Below, one piece after another: positions 25,242 to 33,381 of a stretch of 59,254 nucleotides of DNA. The notes beneath the pieces are model-generated. The model made no database searches and was not told where the DNA came from. It was given only the letters and a program-made list of their open reading frames with translations. Position numbers and translations under genes: made by a program. Within the stretch, counting starts at the first letter, position 1. Each line of letters opens with the position of its first letter. Source of the DNA: Armatimonadota bacterium (GTDB taxonomy: Bacteria; Armatimonadota; Armatimonadia; Armatimonadales; Capsulimonadaceae); the NCBI GenBank assembly GCA_019239955.1, contig JAFAZD010000348.1, forward strand, positions 85,176 to 144,429. The letters run 5' to 3'.

Positions 25242-26234
25242 TCAGCCGGCCGCTTCCTCGCCGACCCGTTCCCCTCCAACCCGTTCACCGCCGGCCCGGC
25301 CGGTCACGTCCTGGGGCGCGGCGAGGCTGGCGAAGCCCGGCTGGCCGACGAGGACGCGGCCCGCCCCGAACACCGCCGCCACCTCCGCCACCCGCCGCGC
25401 CTGCCAGTCCGCGTCCAGCAGCATCGGGTACGCGCCGCGCAGGTAGTTCAGGAAGGAGCGCGGCGTGTTGGCGTGGCGCGTGCCCGCCTTGAAAGGCAGG
25501 ATCGTCACGTAGGCCACGCCCATGGCCCGCAGGCGCGCCGCCGCGCCGGGGAGGTCGCCCCAGGGGCCGAGCGGGCTGAGGGTGGCGACGACGCACAGGC
25601 CGGCGGCGCACAGAGTCTCAATGGATCGGAGCCGCCGGGCGAAGCCGGGCGTCGCCCGCTCCCAGGCTCGGATCAGGTCCTCGCGGTCCGTGCCCACGCT
25701 GAAGCTGACCACCACCGCCGGCCCGCCGTCGGCCGCGGCCGTGGCGGCGGCGTAGTCGGCCATGGCCGCCGCGTCCCGGTCGGCGGGGAAGCGGGTCTGC
25801 ACGACCAGCCGACGCGGTCTCCGGCCCGCCGGGGCGTCCGAGAGCGCCCGCCACACCCCCGCCGTGGTGGCCGGGGGCGCGGCGTAGGGGTCGGTGACGC
25901 CGCTCCAGTAGACCGTTTTGTCGGCCAGGTCGCCGCGGTCCAGGTGCCGCGCCAGCCTGGCCACGGCGTCGCGCTTGAGGCGCACCCGGTAGCCCCAGTC
26001 CCGGCCGCCGGGGCCGGCCACGTCGGGGGGCGCGAGGAAGCGCCCGGCGGGGACGTAGCAGAAGAGGCACCCGCCGGGACAGCCGACCTGCAGCTGTAGG
26101 CTCAGGTCGAAGCCGTCCATGAACCCGCCGGGCCGGCTGAGGATGCCGGCGTCGCTGTCGCCGACCTGCACCCGCCCCGGCGGCGGGCCGCCGTGGATCG
26201 CGGCGTACGTGCGCGCGAACTCGTCCTCCGGCAT
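25242..26234 (-). CDS. Radical SAM protein of the spore-photoproduct-lyase-like group
   Basis: The 330-residue enzyme has the CX3CX2C iron-sulfur motif in VGCPGGCLFCYV (about residues 50-61), followed by GRFLAPP. A TIM-barrel core continues with VYWSGVTDPYAAPP, as in DNA-repair-photolyase SplB-type proteins. Its substrate is unknown. The ATG at 26234 is preceded by GGGAGGAAGGCG; a longer frame to 26300 has no support. It is the second gene after AlkB on the minus strand (135-bp gap), suggesting a DNA-damage function. Confidence 0.82.
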   Translation of the reverse strand: MPEDEFARTYAAIHGGPPPGRVQVGDSDAGILSRPGGFMDGFDLSLQLQVGCPGGCLFCYVPAGRFLAPPDVAGPGGRDWGYRVRLKRDAVARLARHLDRGDLADKTVYWSGVTDPYAAPPATTAGVWRALSDAPAGRRPRRLVVQTRFPADRDAAAMADYAAATAAADGGPAVVVSFSVGTDREDLIRAWERATPGFARRLRSIETLCAAGLCVVATLSPLGPWGDLPGAAARLRAMGVAYVTILPFKAGTRHANTPRSFLNYLRGAYPMLLDADWQARRVAEVAAVFGAGRVLVGQPGFASLAAPQDVTGRAGGERVGGERVGEEAAG

Positions 26235-26369
26235 CGCCTTCCTCCCCTGCCCCCGCCCTCCCCGGCCCGACGGATGAGGCACCACGGATAACGCACTCAC
26301 GTTGAAATGGCTGCCGTAATCCCTGGGCTGCTCCTTGGGCCTGCCTCTTCCGGTCTCGCGGGCGAGCCG

Positions 26370-27029
26370 TCACTCGATGGCGGAGGGCCGGCCCGTGTTG
26401 GCCCGCACGACGATCAGCCGGAACGTCAGGTTGATGCGCGGCCCCGACGGACGGCCCGTCCTGGGCACCTGGTGCCGCCAGTGGCGCTGCGTGGGGCCGC
26501 GCATGACGAGCAGACTCCCGGGCGTCAGCTCGAGGGAATGGCGCAGCTCCGCGTGCTCCTTGTGTTTCAGGCCGAAGCGGCGCGCCGCCCCGAGGCTCAC
26601 CGACCCGATGACGGGATTCTCGCCCAGCTCCGGCTCGTCGTCGCTGTGCCAGGAGACCGAATCCCGCCCGTCCCGGTAGAGGTTGAGGAGCACGCTGTTG
26701 AAGGCGGCGCCGCACGCCGGCTCGACGCGCGCCTTGATGGCCAGGAGCGTGGGCGTCCACGGCTCGGCGTGGACCGTCAGGCCTGAGTAGGTGTAGCTCT
26801 TGCCGGCGTCCCCGTGCCAGGCGATCAGGCGCGGCTGGGCGACGGGCCTGCCGAACATCCGGACGGTCTCCTGCCTCCACCCGGTCCCCTCCCGCAGCGC
26901 GCGGAAGAGCGCGCCGCCTTCCTCCGGCGGGAAGAAGTCCGGCCAGAACATGATCTCGGCGTCGGGGAGACCGAGGGCATAGGCGGCCGTCCGTGCAGAT
27001 GCCGTAGACAGGCGGAACTCTCCCGCCAT
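26370..27029 (-). CDS. AlkB-like 2-oxoglutarate/Fe(II) dioxygenase
   Basis: It repairs N-alkylated bases by oxidative demethylation. The 219-residue length is normal. Iron ligands are the His and Asp of SWHSDDEPELG (about residue 125) and the His of RHWRHQVPRT (about 183); the 2-oxoglutarate Arg is in RINLTFR near the end. NLYRDGRDSVSWHSDDE is characteristic of the AlkB/ALKBH2-3 branch. The start at 27029 has GGAGGTACGGCG upstream. The radical SAM gene follows on the same strand. Confidence 0.92.
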   Translation of the reverse strand: MAGEFRLSTASARTAAYALGLPDAEIMFWPDFFPPEEGGALFRALREGTGWRQETVRMFGRPVAQPRLIAWHGDAGKSYTYSGLTVHAEPWTPTLLAIKARVEPACGAAFNSVLLNLYRDGRDSVSWHSDDEPELGENPVIGSVSLGAARRFGLKHKEHAELRHSLELTPGSLLVMRGPTQRHWRHQVPRTGRPSGPRINLTFRLIVVRANTGRPSAIE

Positions 27030-27124
27030 CGCCGTACCTCCGAAGTCACTAAAGTTGGGAGTTATCAAAGTTACCTGCCAGGCCGGCGGCGCGGATCACG
27101 CCGGTGTGGCCAGAGCGCGCCTCG

Positions 27125-27940
27125 TCAGCGCGCCTCCTCGCCGTCCATCTCCGGAGACGCGACCGGGCTGTCGGGGCCGTCGCCGTCCTGGCCAAGGAAG
27201 TTTTCGCCCCAGAGGAGCCGGCTGGGGCGAAGACTCTCGACGTGGCCGTCGGCGAAGAGGACGTTCGCGGTCTCGCCGTGCTTGCCCCGCTGCGTCTGGA
27301 AGCGGCAGTTGGACCCGCCGTCTGCGGCGACGTTGGGGAAGCTGTTCTGCCGCCACCAGCTGTCCAGCCACCAGCCGCACACGCCGCTCTCCGTGCGGGT
27401 CGGGGCCGAGATCGCCGCGCCGCCGTCCGCCACGGCCACGGTGTGCGCCGGCGACTGGATGGAGGCGAGCGCGCGGCCGCCGCCGACGCGCACGCCGTTC
27501 ACGACGGTGTCGGTGCTGTCGTCACTGAAGACGCCCAGGTAGTTGAAGACGTAGGAGAGGGCGCCGGTCAGGGAGGGGTCGTCCCCGCCCAGCCGTTTGG
27601 CGGGACAGATCCACACGCGGGACACTTTCAGGTACGGGTCCAGCTGGTGCGCCGGCGTGCCGGACCAGCCGGCGTAGACGGGGCGCCCCTGGTAGTGCGT
27701 CTGGCCCAGGCCGTTGACGGCCAGGCTCCGGTCGTAGACCTGGTTGGGCGTGGTCTCGTCGTAGTCCTGTTCATACATCTGGAGCGCCCCGCCGATCTGC
27801 CTGAGGTTCGAGGCGCACGCGGCCTGCCAGGCCTTCTTGCGAATCCCGATGAAGACCGGGAACAGGATGCCGGCGAGGACAGCCATGATCGCGATCACGA
27901 CGAGCAGCTCGACGAGCGTAAAGCCGGAGCGACGAAGCAT
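27125..27940 (-). CDS. DUF1559-type pseudopilin, prepilin-like secreted protein
   Basis: The N terminus is a type III signal peptide: [20 protein letters not shown] with Gly-Phe cleavage context and Glu at +5. A head domain rich in Asp and aromatic residues follows, ending with the H-x-G-G-x-N-type motif FADGHVESLRPSRLL. The ATG at 27940 is preceded by GAGGAGGGGAACA. It follows the anti-sigma gene by 31 bp and probably shares its transcript. Such proteins are multicopy in planctomycete- and armatimonad-type bacteria; the exact role is unknown. Confidence 0.85.
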   Translation of the reverse strand: MLRRSGFTLVELLVVIAIMAVLAGILFPVFIGIRKKAWQAACASNLRQIGGALQMYEQDYDETTPNQVYDRSLAVNGLGQTHYQGRPVYAGWSGTPAHQLDPYLKVSRVWICPAKRLGGDDPSLTGALSYVFNYLGVFSDDSTDTVVNGVRVGGGRALASIQSPAHTVAVADGGAAISAPTRTESGVCGWWLDSWWRQNSFPNVAADGGSNCRFQTQRGKHGETANVLFADGHVESLRPSRLLWGENFLGQDGDGPDSPVASPEMDGEEAR

Positions 27941-27971
27941 TGTTCCCCTCCTCATCTGGCGCTCATGGCGC

Positions 27972-29225
27972 TCATTCCGTTGCGTCGCGCAGCCTCTGGT
28001 CGGCGCGGGCGCGGTCAGCGGCGTCGGACGCGAGCCGTCGCGCCGTGATGAAGTCGGCGCGGGCGCCCGCGAGGTCGGGCCGCGGGTCGAGCCGCAGGCG
28101 GCACAGGCCGCGGTTGTAATAGGCGTTGAAGGTGTTCGTGCCGCGCGCCATCGCCGCGCCGAACTCGGGCGCGGCATCGGCGTAGCGGTACTGAGCCATC
28201 AGGGCCAGCCCCAGGTCGTAGTGCGCGTCGGTGAGCATCCGGTGCAGCTCGCCGCGCAGCCGCCGGGGCGACCCGGCTGGCGCCCCGGTGTCGTCCGGCA
28301 GCAGCCCGACGACCTGCCGGAAGTCCGTCTCGGCCCATCGGTAGCGCCCGGACCCGAGGGCCGCGACTCCCTTGTCCTGCATCTGGTAGACGGTCGCGAT
28401 GCGGACGCGGTAGGCGACGTAGGGCCGGGCCGCCAGCGGGGTCAGGGCCGTGAGCAGCCCGGCCCAGACGGCCACGACCCGCCGTGCGGCGGGCCGGCTC
28501 CAGGAACGAAGCAAGGCCACGGCAACTAGTGCCAGCAGGGACAGGAGTGTCGTCCCGACATCGGCCCACGCCTCGATCGCCGGGGGCGCGCCGGCCAGGC
28601 GCGCGTAGATCGCGAAGGCGAGGCCCAGGGCGGCCGCCAGGATCAGGACCGGCATCGTGCGTCGGGCGACAGGCGGGGCGGCCGGCTGAGGTGGGTGGAG
28701 CAGGACCGGCCGCGCCGGAGAGGGAAAGGCCGATCGCCCCGGTCCGATGCCATTGCGGCCTGAAGGCCATGGGGATAGCCCCCGGCCTGCCGGTGTCGGC
28801 GCGGGGGCCGGCAGATTTGGAGGGTGTGGGCCGCCCCGCAGGCGCTTCAAGGCTAGCAGTTCGGCTAAAACTGCCTGTGCATCCGCTAGGGCGGCTTCCT
28901 GGTCTGTTGGGGACAATTGTTCCGTCCGCGCCGCCTCCATGATGTCCTGAACGGCGCCTAAGTCGGCGAGGTCCATCCTGCACAGGGGGCATGCCGCCAG
29001 GTGACGCCCGATCTGACCGCGACGCCCAGGCGCAAGCGCGCCGTCATGATAGGCCTGAAGGTCCTCCTCAGAGCAGCAGCCGCGGCGGCGCCGCATGGCC
29101 CGCCATCCCCGCGTCCAGCCATCAGGTTCATCGGACACGGAATCAGCCATGCGGTCGGAATGCCCCTCGTCCGGGCCGCCCTCGTGGCTCGGGGATTCAA
29201 AACCCTCTCCGAATGGAAGTCTCAT
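27972..29225 (-). CDS. Membrane anti-sigma factor with zinc-finger and TPR-like tail
   Basis: The 417-residue protein starts at the ATG at 29225 with GGAAGGATGAG upstream. Residues 48-95 hold a zinc-binding anti-sigma motif (CSEEDLQAYHDGAL, then HLAACPLC, i.e. His-x3-Cys-x2-Cys). A Pro-rich linker follows, then at least three hydrophobic segments (VLILAAALGLAFAIY; TTLLSLLALVAVALL; VVAVWAGLLTALTPLA). The last 150 residues look TPR-like. The ECF sigma gene lies 35 bp upstream; together they form a classical sigma/anti-sigma pair. Confidence 0.85.
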   Translation of the reverse strand: MRLPFGEGFESPSHEGGPDEGHSDRMADSVSDEPDGWTRGWRAMRRRRGCCSEEDLQAYHDGALAPGRRGQIGRHLAACPLCRMDLADLGAVQDIMEAARTEQLSPTDQEAALADAQAVLAELLALKRLRGGPHPPNLPAPAPTPAGRGLSPWPSGRNGIGPGRSAFPSPARPVLLHPPQPAAPPVARRTMPVLILAAALGLAFAIYARLAGAPPAIEAWADVGTTLLSLLALVAVALLRSWSRPAARRVVAVWAGLLTALTPLAARPYVAYRVRIATVYQMQDKGVAALGSGRYRWAETDFRQVVGLLPDDTGAPAGSPRRLRGELHRMLTDAHYDLGLALMAQYRYADAAPEFGAAMARGTNTFNAYYNRGLCRLRLDPRPDLAGARADFITARRLASDAADRARADQRLRDATE

Positions 29226-29260
29226 CTCATCCTTCCCGAATGCCGACGTCAGCCGGCGCG

Positions 29261-29992
29261 TCAGCGGCCAGGCATGTTGAGGCTCGTCACGTCCTCGTTC
29301 GCGGCCGTCAAGGCATCTCTGATTTTCTGTATCGCCCTGCTTTGGCAATATTTCACGCGATCTACCGTCACTCTTAAGGCCGCGGCGGTTTCCTCCAGGG
29401 TTCGTCCCTGGACATAGCGCATATAAAGTACGTCCTGTAGCTCCGGAGGGAGGCCGGCAATGGCGCTCCGGATCGAATCCAGAAGCGATTCCCAGGCCGG
29501 GCCGTCACGCCCAACGGACGCCCAGGTCGCACGATCTAGCATTTTGTCCAGCTTCCGCTCAGACTCCTCGACGGACTCGGATCCGGCCACGATGTCGCGG
29601 AGAAGGGGCTCGTAACGGTGCCGCTCGACGATATTCTTGCAATGGTTTACAGCAGTGACCATGATAAACCCATCAAGGTGACCAAGATCCTTAATGGTCC
29701 CAATGCCTTTCCATACTTTGAAGAGGATTTCATTGACGGCACCTTCAGTATCAAACCGTGCGCGTTCTGCGTAGTGATGCACGATGCCGCGAATCCGATT
29801 GCAATAGACCATGATGAATGGGACAAACGCATACTCCTGGTCCTCAGCCAAAGCCGTGATCAGATCCCCGATGACGACCTGGTTTCCTGCCGCCACGGAG
29901 CTCGCAAGGCGTTTCAGGGCCTCAGGGTCATTCCTTTTCATTCCGTCGAGAAGCCGACGAACTTCCCGACCGGTCATCTCCCAATCGTTCAT
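29261..29992 (-). CDS. ECF-type RNA polymerase sigma factor
   Basis: The 243-residue protein has a sigma-2 region around residues 58-110 (FVPFIMVYCNRIRGIVHHYA, then VNEILFKVWKGIG) and a sigma-4 region around 178-225 (LPPELQDVLYMRYVQGRTLE, then RVKYCQSRAIQKIRDAL). A 50-residue N-terminal extension precedes sigma-2. No clear Shine-Dalgarno is present. The minus-strand upstream DNA has an AT-rich TTAAACTATAG and two GCGACAG copies, which may be the autoregulated promoter. Downstream genes are the anti-sigma factor and a pseudopilin. Confidence 0.88.
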   Translation of the reverse strand: MNDWEMTGREVRRLLDGMKRNDPEALKRLASSVAAGNQVVIGDLITALAEDQEYAFVPFIMVYCNRIRGIVHHYAERARFDTEGAVNEILFKVWKGIGTIKDLGHLDGFIMVTAVNHCKNIVERHRYEPLLRDIVAGSESVEESERKLDKMLDRATWASVGRDGPAWESLLDSIRSAIAGLPPELQDVLYMRYVQGRTLEETAAALRVTVDRVKYCQSRAIQKIRDALTAANEDVTSLNMPGR

Positions 29993-30503
29993 CTATGGTG
30001 GCCCCCGCTGCAGAACATCACACGGCCCTGAATGAGCAATGACGAGTCATCTATAGTTTAAGACACACTGTCGCGAAAAACTGGGGAGACTTTCGCCCAG
30101 AATCTGAAAACTTTTTTCTGTCGCAAATTCCGGGATGAGGCGGGCAGTGGCTGTCGCACGGAGACTTGGTCACCCTCCGCGGGGCAAGCACCCGGCTCCC
30201 GCCGAGGAGTCAGCGGACCGCCTCCACCAGCGTCCCCTGCCCGCTGCCTCCCGCGTACACGACCCTCTCGCCGCCCCGCCAGGGCAGGAGCACCACGTCC
30301 TTGCCACGGCGCCTCCGGGTCGTGGGCCGCCTCGGCCCCACGGCCTGCTCCCGCAAAGGGCCCGCAGTCCCCAAAATCCGCCCCACCCGTGTCTTCCCTC
30401 ATTGATACACCGGCACGGCTGGCCCGGCGGCCTCGCCTGAGGCCAGCGCCCTTCGGGGACGCCGGGGCGGTCCGGCTTCGTCGGACACGGGAAGGCCAAC
30501 GCT
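29993..30503. other. Gene-poor stretch upstream of sigma gene, possible short minus-strand ORF
   Basis: The left 130 bp are AT-rich and probably hold the sigma promoter (GCGACAG direct repeats). At 30210-30386 on the minus strand a 58-residue GTG-started frame ends with RRGKDVVLLPWRGERVVYAG then GSGQGTLVEAVR. This looks protein-like and could be a small gene or a decayed C terminus, but there is no ribosome site to decide. The remaining sequence is GC-rich with overlapping weak frames on both strands. Confidence 0.4.
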
Positions 30504-31595
30504 ATGGAACATGCAAGCGCAATTGCGATTCGTCAAGGTGCCCCGGGCCTTAAGGAGGTGGCCGCCGCCGGCCTGTCCTTCTCCGGGGACCCGGGGCCGC
30601 TGGTCCCGTGCAAGACGCTGTACGTCAGCCTCAACGGCACGGACGTGAGCAAGGTCAGGTCGGGCGCGGTGAAGCCGCCCGAGGGCGAGGGCGCCCTGAT
30701 CCTGGGCAAACAGGCCGCGATGGAACGCCTGGACCACCCCGGCGTCTTCGTCACCATCCCAACCCGCCAGCCGTGCGACGGGTTCGCCGGCTGCCCCGCC
30801 GCCAGCTTCTGTGACCGCGGACTCTTCCGCAGCACCGGCTCGACGCGCCGCCACGGCGCGCTTCAGGCGGCGGTCCTGCTCATCCCGGAGCGCCTGCTGG
30901 TGGAGCTGCCCGTCACCGAGGAGCAGGTCCGGCACGCCATCTGGGCGCAGAGCCTCGCCGACGCCTGCAAGGCCGTGGAACAGGCCGTCCGCCTGCGCCG
31001 CGCCCTCGCCGAGGATTTCCTGACGCGCCCGTGCCGGCCGAGCGGTGCGGGGTCGACGTCGGTTGTCTTCGGCGCCGGCAAGACGGGCCTGGCGCTCGCC
31101 GCCGTCCTGGCGCCGCTGGGGCCGGTCTGCGCGGTGGACCGCGCGCCGGCCGGCTCGCTGCGGGCCGCCGTGGCGCGCCGCCTGGGCGCCGACTACCTGC
31201 AGCACGAGATGGGCCGCGCCGCCCTCCCGGCGGCCCAGGCCGACCTGGTCTTCGACACCACCGGCGCCGCCGAGGCCATCCCGGCCGCGTTCCGCCTCGC
31301 CCGCCACTGCGGCTGCGTGGTCTGGTTCGGCTTCCCACAGGGCCGGGAGCCGGTGGATACGGCCTTCCACGGCGAGCAGATCGACAAGCAGATCGTCTCC
31401 GTCGGCTGCGTCGGGCACGAGCCGCGCCACGTCCGCGAGGCGGCCGGGCTTCTGCCGCGGTTCATCGGTCTGACCGGGGACCTGCTGGACCAAGGGACCA
31501 CCGTCCTGCCCTGGTCCTCGCTCAGCCCGGCGCGGCTGGAGCTGGCCCTCACCTCGCCCGGCCCGCTGTCCGTGACGGTCGCCATGGCCCGGTGA
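30504..31595 (+). CDS. MDR (glucose-dehydrogenase-like) protein lacking catalytic zinc ligands
   Basis: The 363-residue protein follows the medium-chain dehydrogenase fold. The N-terminal half is GroES-like, and a Rossmann domain carries VVFGAGKTGLALAAVLAPLG (about residues 188-207). Comparison with the glucose-dehydrogenase branch places the usual Cys-Gly-Thr-Asp at LNGTD (Asn44) and the usual Gly-His-Glu at LGKQA (Lys69, Gln70). All three catalytic zinc ligands are therefore replaced. The Cys-rich structural lobe (Cys91, Cys97, Cys103) is partly kept. A good GGGAAGG site precedes the ATG. It may have no dehydrogenase activity and act by binding a dinucleotide, or it may use a zinc-free mechanism. 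Confidence 0.8.
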   Translation: MEHASAIAIRQGAPGLKEVAAAGLSFSGDPGPLVPCKTLYVSLNGTDVSKVRSGAVKPPEGEGALILGKQAAMERLDHPGVFVTIPTRQPCDGFAGCPAASFCDRGLFRSTGSTRRHGALQAAVLLIPERLLVELPVTEEQVRHAIWAQSLADACKAVEQAVRLRRALAEDFLTRPCRPSGAGSTSVVFGAGKTGLALAAVLAPLGPVCAVDRAPAGSLRAAVARRLGADYLQHEMGRAALPAAQADLVFDTTGAAEAIPAAFRLARHCGCVVWFGFPQGREPVDTAFHGEQIDKQIVSVGCVGHEPRHVREAAGLLPRFIGLTGDLLDQGTTVLPWSSLSPARLELALTSPGPLSVTVAMAR

Positions 31596-31859
31596 TGCCC
31601 GCGCGCCACCTTCAGAAAGGAGGGGAAATCATCGGCCCCCGTCGCGGCTTTGCCGCCCGATGCGAACCCGGCAGCAAAGCCGAGCAGCCCCCGTCAAAGG
31701 CTCCGGATGGGAGGCAGGCATTGAGGTAATAAGAGCGGGGCCCATTGGGCGTTGATCCGCCCGTTGAGCCGCGTGTTGAACTGCCGCGCCCGCCGTGGCA
31801 GTGGGGCCGCTTGGACGGCGGCCCCTCCCGTCTCACGGAAGATGGCACGTCTCCCGAGT

Positions 31860-31874
31860 GGGGCTACAAGCCCC
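31860..31874 (+). promoter_or_regulatory. Short hairpin in the 5' region of the secreted protein gene
   Basis: GGGGCT (31860-31865) and AGCCCC (31869-31874) form a 6-bp stem with a 3-nt loop, 15 bp before the ATG at 31890. The 294-bp gap 31596-31889 otherwise shows only an AAAGGAGG sequence (31616-31623) with no gene behind it. Confidence 0.4.
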
Positions 31875-31889
31875 GAGTGAGGTTGAAAC

Positions 31890-33020
31890 ATGGAGAACCT
31901 TTGGAAGTGCCGCTGGCGCCGCTGCTGTTCGGTGACGCTCGCCGTGGCGGCAGTCGTGGTGATGGCGGCTCAGCCGTCCCTCGCCCAGAACAAGACCGAC
32001 GTCCACGTGGACGGGAACGGCAACCTCGTCGTTGACCTGTCGCACAATGCCGTCAATGCGCTGAACCTGTTCGGGACACCCGTCCTGGGGGGCGCCGCCA
32101 GCGCGGCGTTGCTTTACATCGGCGCCTCCCCCTACTTGGGCGTTACGGCGCCGGTGGCGGTGGCCGTCGAGTTGGGGACCCTGGCCTACGAGGACAAGAA
32201 CGCCACCGGGGTCAGCATCACGTTCTACCCGAGCCAGCTGAGCAACCTCAGTGAGATGATCAGCCCGCTGAACTCGCTGCTGAGCAGTTTCGGCCTGCCG
32301 ACCGCCCTGTCACTGATCATCCTGCCGCCTGCGTTTGAGGTTCAGCCCCAGCCCGCCGCCGACTCCCCGGGGCAAGGCTCCGGGAGCGGCTCCGGCCAGG
32401 ACGGCGGCTCCGGGGACAGCCCCATTGAGGTGTCGGGGCTGGAGATTGACGACGACCTGCTGGCCGCCATGGAGGCCTACGACGAGCCGCTTCTGATCGC
32501 CGACCTGGACAGTGCCGCCAGCGACGGCAGCGGCGACGGCGTGATCGACGTGGTGGACATCGACGGCTTCGACGGCGACATCTTCGGTGACAGCGCCTTC
32601 GCTGACGCCGGCTTCAACGACTACGGCGGCAGCCTTCCCGTTAGCGACGGCGGCGACATCGCCCTTGGGGGCCCTGGCGACGGCGGCGACCCCGGCATGG
32701 GCGGCGACCCCGGCATGGGCACGGGGCCGGACGAGGGGACGGGGCCGGACGAGGGCATCGGCATGCCCGGCCTCGGAGCCTCCACCCCGACGGAAGGCAC
32801 CCCCGCCCCGGACCCCGGCATGGGTGATGGGGGCGGCGGCGACACCGGCGGCGACACCGGCACCGGCGGCGACACCGGCACCGGCGGCGACACCGGCGGC
32901 GACACCGGCACCGGCGGCGACACCGGCGGCGACACCGGCACGGGCGACACCGGCGGCGGCGACGGCGGCGCGTTCGCCATGGTGGATACGGCGGGCGGCC
33001 GCGGCGGCCGGATGGGCTGA
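31890..33020 (+). CDS. Secreted Gly/Asp-rich protein of unknown function
   Basis: The 376-residue protein has a signal peptide (VTLAVAAVVVMAAQPSLAQ). Residues 35-150 are a hydrophobic/beta region that includes NALNLFGTPVLGGAASAALL. The long acidic second half (150-376) is low complexity, built of GDTGTGGDTGG-type units and Asp-rich stretches. No homologue is recognised. The repeats could bind calcium or form a matrix. The start has GAGGTTGAAAC upstream. Tandem GGCGACACC DNA units between 32830 and 32945 invite length variation. Confidence 0.75.
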   Translation: MENLWKCRWRRCCSVTLAVAAVVVMAAQPSLAQNKTDVHVDGNGNLVVDLSHNAVNALNLFGTPVLGGAASAALLYIGASPYLGVTAPVAVAVELGTLAYEDKNATGVSITFYPSQLSNLSEMISPLNSLLSSFGLPTALSLIILPPAFEVQPQPAADSPGQGSGSGSGQDGGSGDSPIEVSGLEIDDDLLAAMEAYDEPLLIADLDSAASDGSGDGVIDVVDIDGFDGDIFGDSAFADAGFNDYGGSLPVSDGGDIALGGPGDGGDPGMGGDPGMGTGPDEGTGPDEGIGMPGLGASTPTEGTPAPDPGMGDGGGGDTGGDTGTGGDTGTGGDTGGDTGTGGDTGGDTGTGDTGGGDGGAFAMVDTAGGRGGRMG

Positions 33021-33381
33021 GGCCGCCTCCCGGTAATCACCGACGGCGCGGACGCCCGGTGGGGAGGCGTGGGACCTGTCTCCCCACCGCGTCATCATTT
33101 CCGTCAAATGAAGCCGGGTCAACGAGCAGAGACCTGGGACTGAGGATTGAGGAGAAGAGATCATGGACCCATCAACTTGCGGAATGTACAGAACCGGCGC
33201 GGGTGGCGCCCCCGGCACGCCTCCCGACCCTCCCGGCGCGGCCTGGAGGCAGAAAGACGCCGCCCAGGCGCCGGACGGCACGGAGGGAGCCGTCCCCCGT
33301 TGGCTCGCCCGTGCCGCCGGTTGCGGCGTGGGGGCCGCCACCGATCCGGAAGACACGATGAAACGCATGAAAGGAAGAACA
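33021..33381 (+). other. Gap between the two secreted-protein genes
   Basis: This 361-bp gap contains a GAGGAGAAGAGATC-ATG start signal at 33149-33165 in frame with the following gene (alternative start) and a GC-rich inverted sequence GGTGGGGA/TCCCCACC (33058-33084). No separate gene is seen. Confidence 0.4.
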
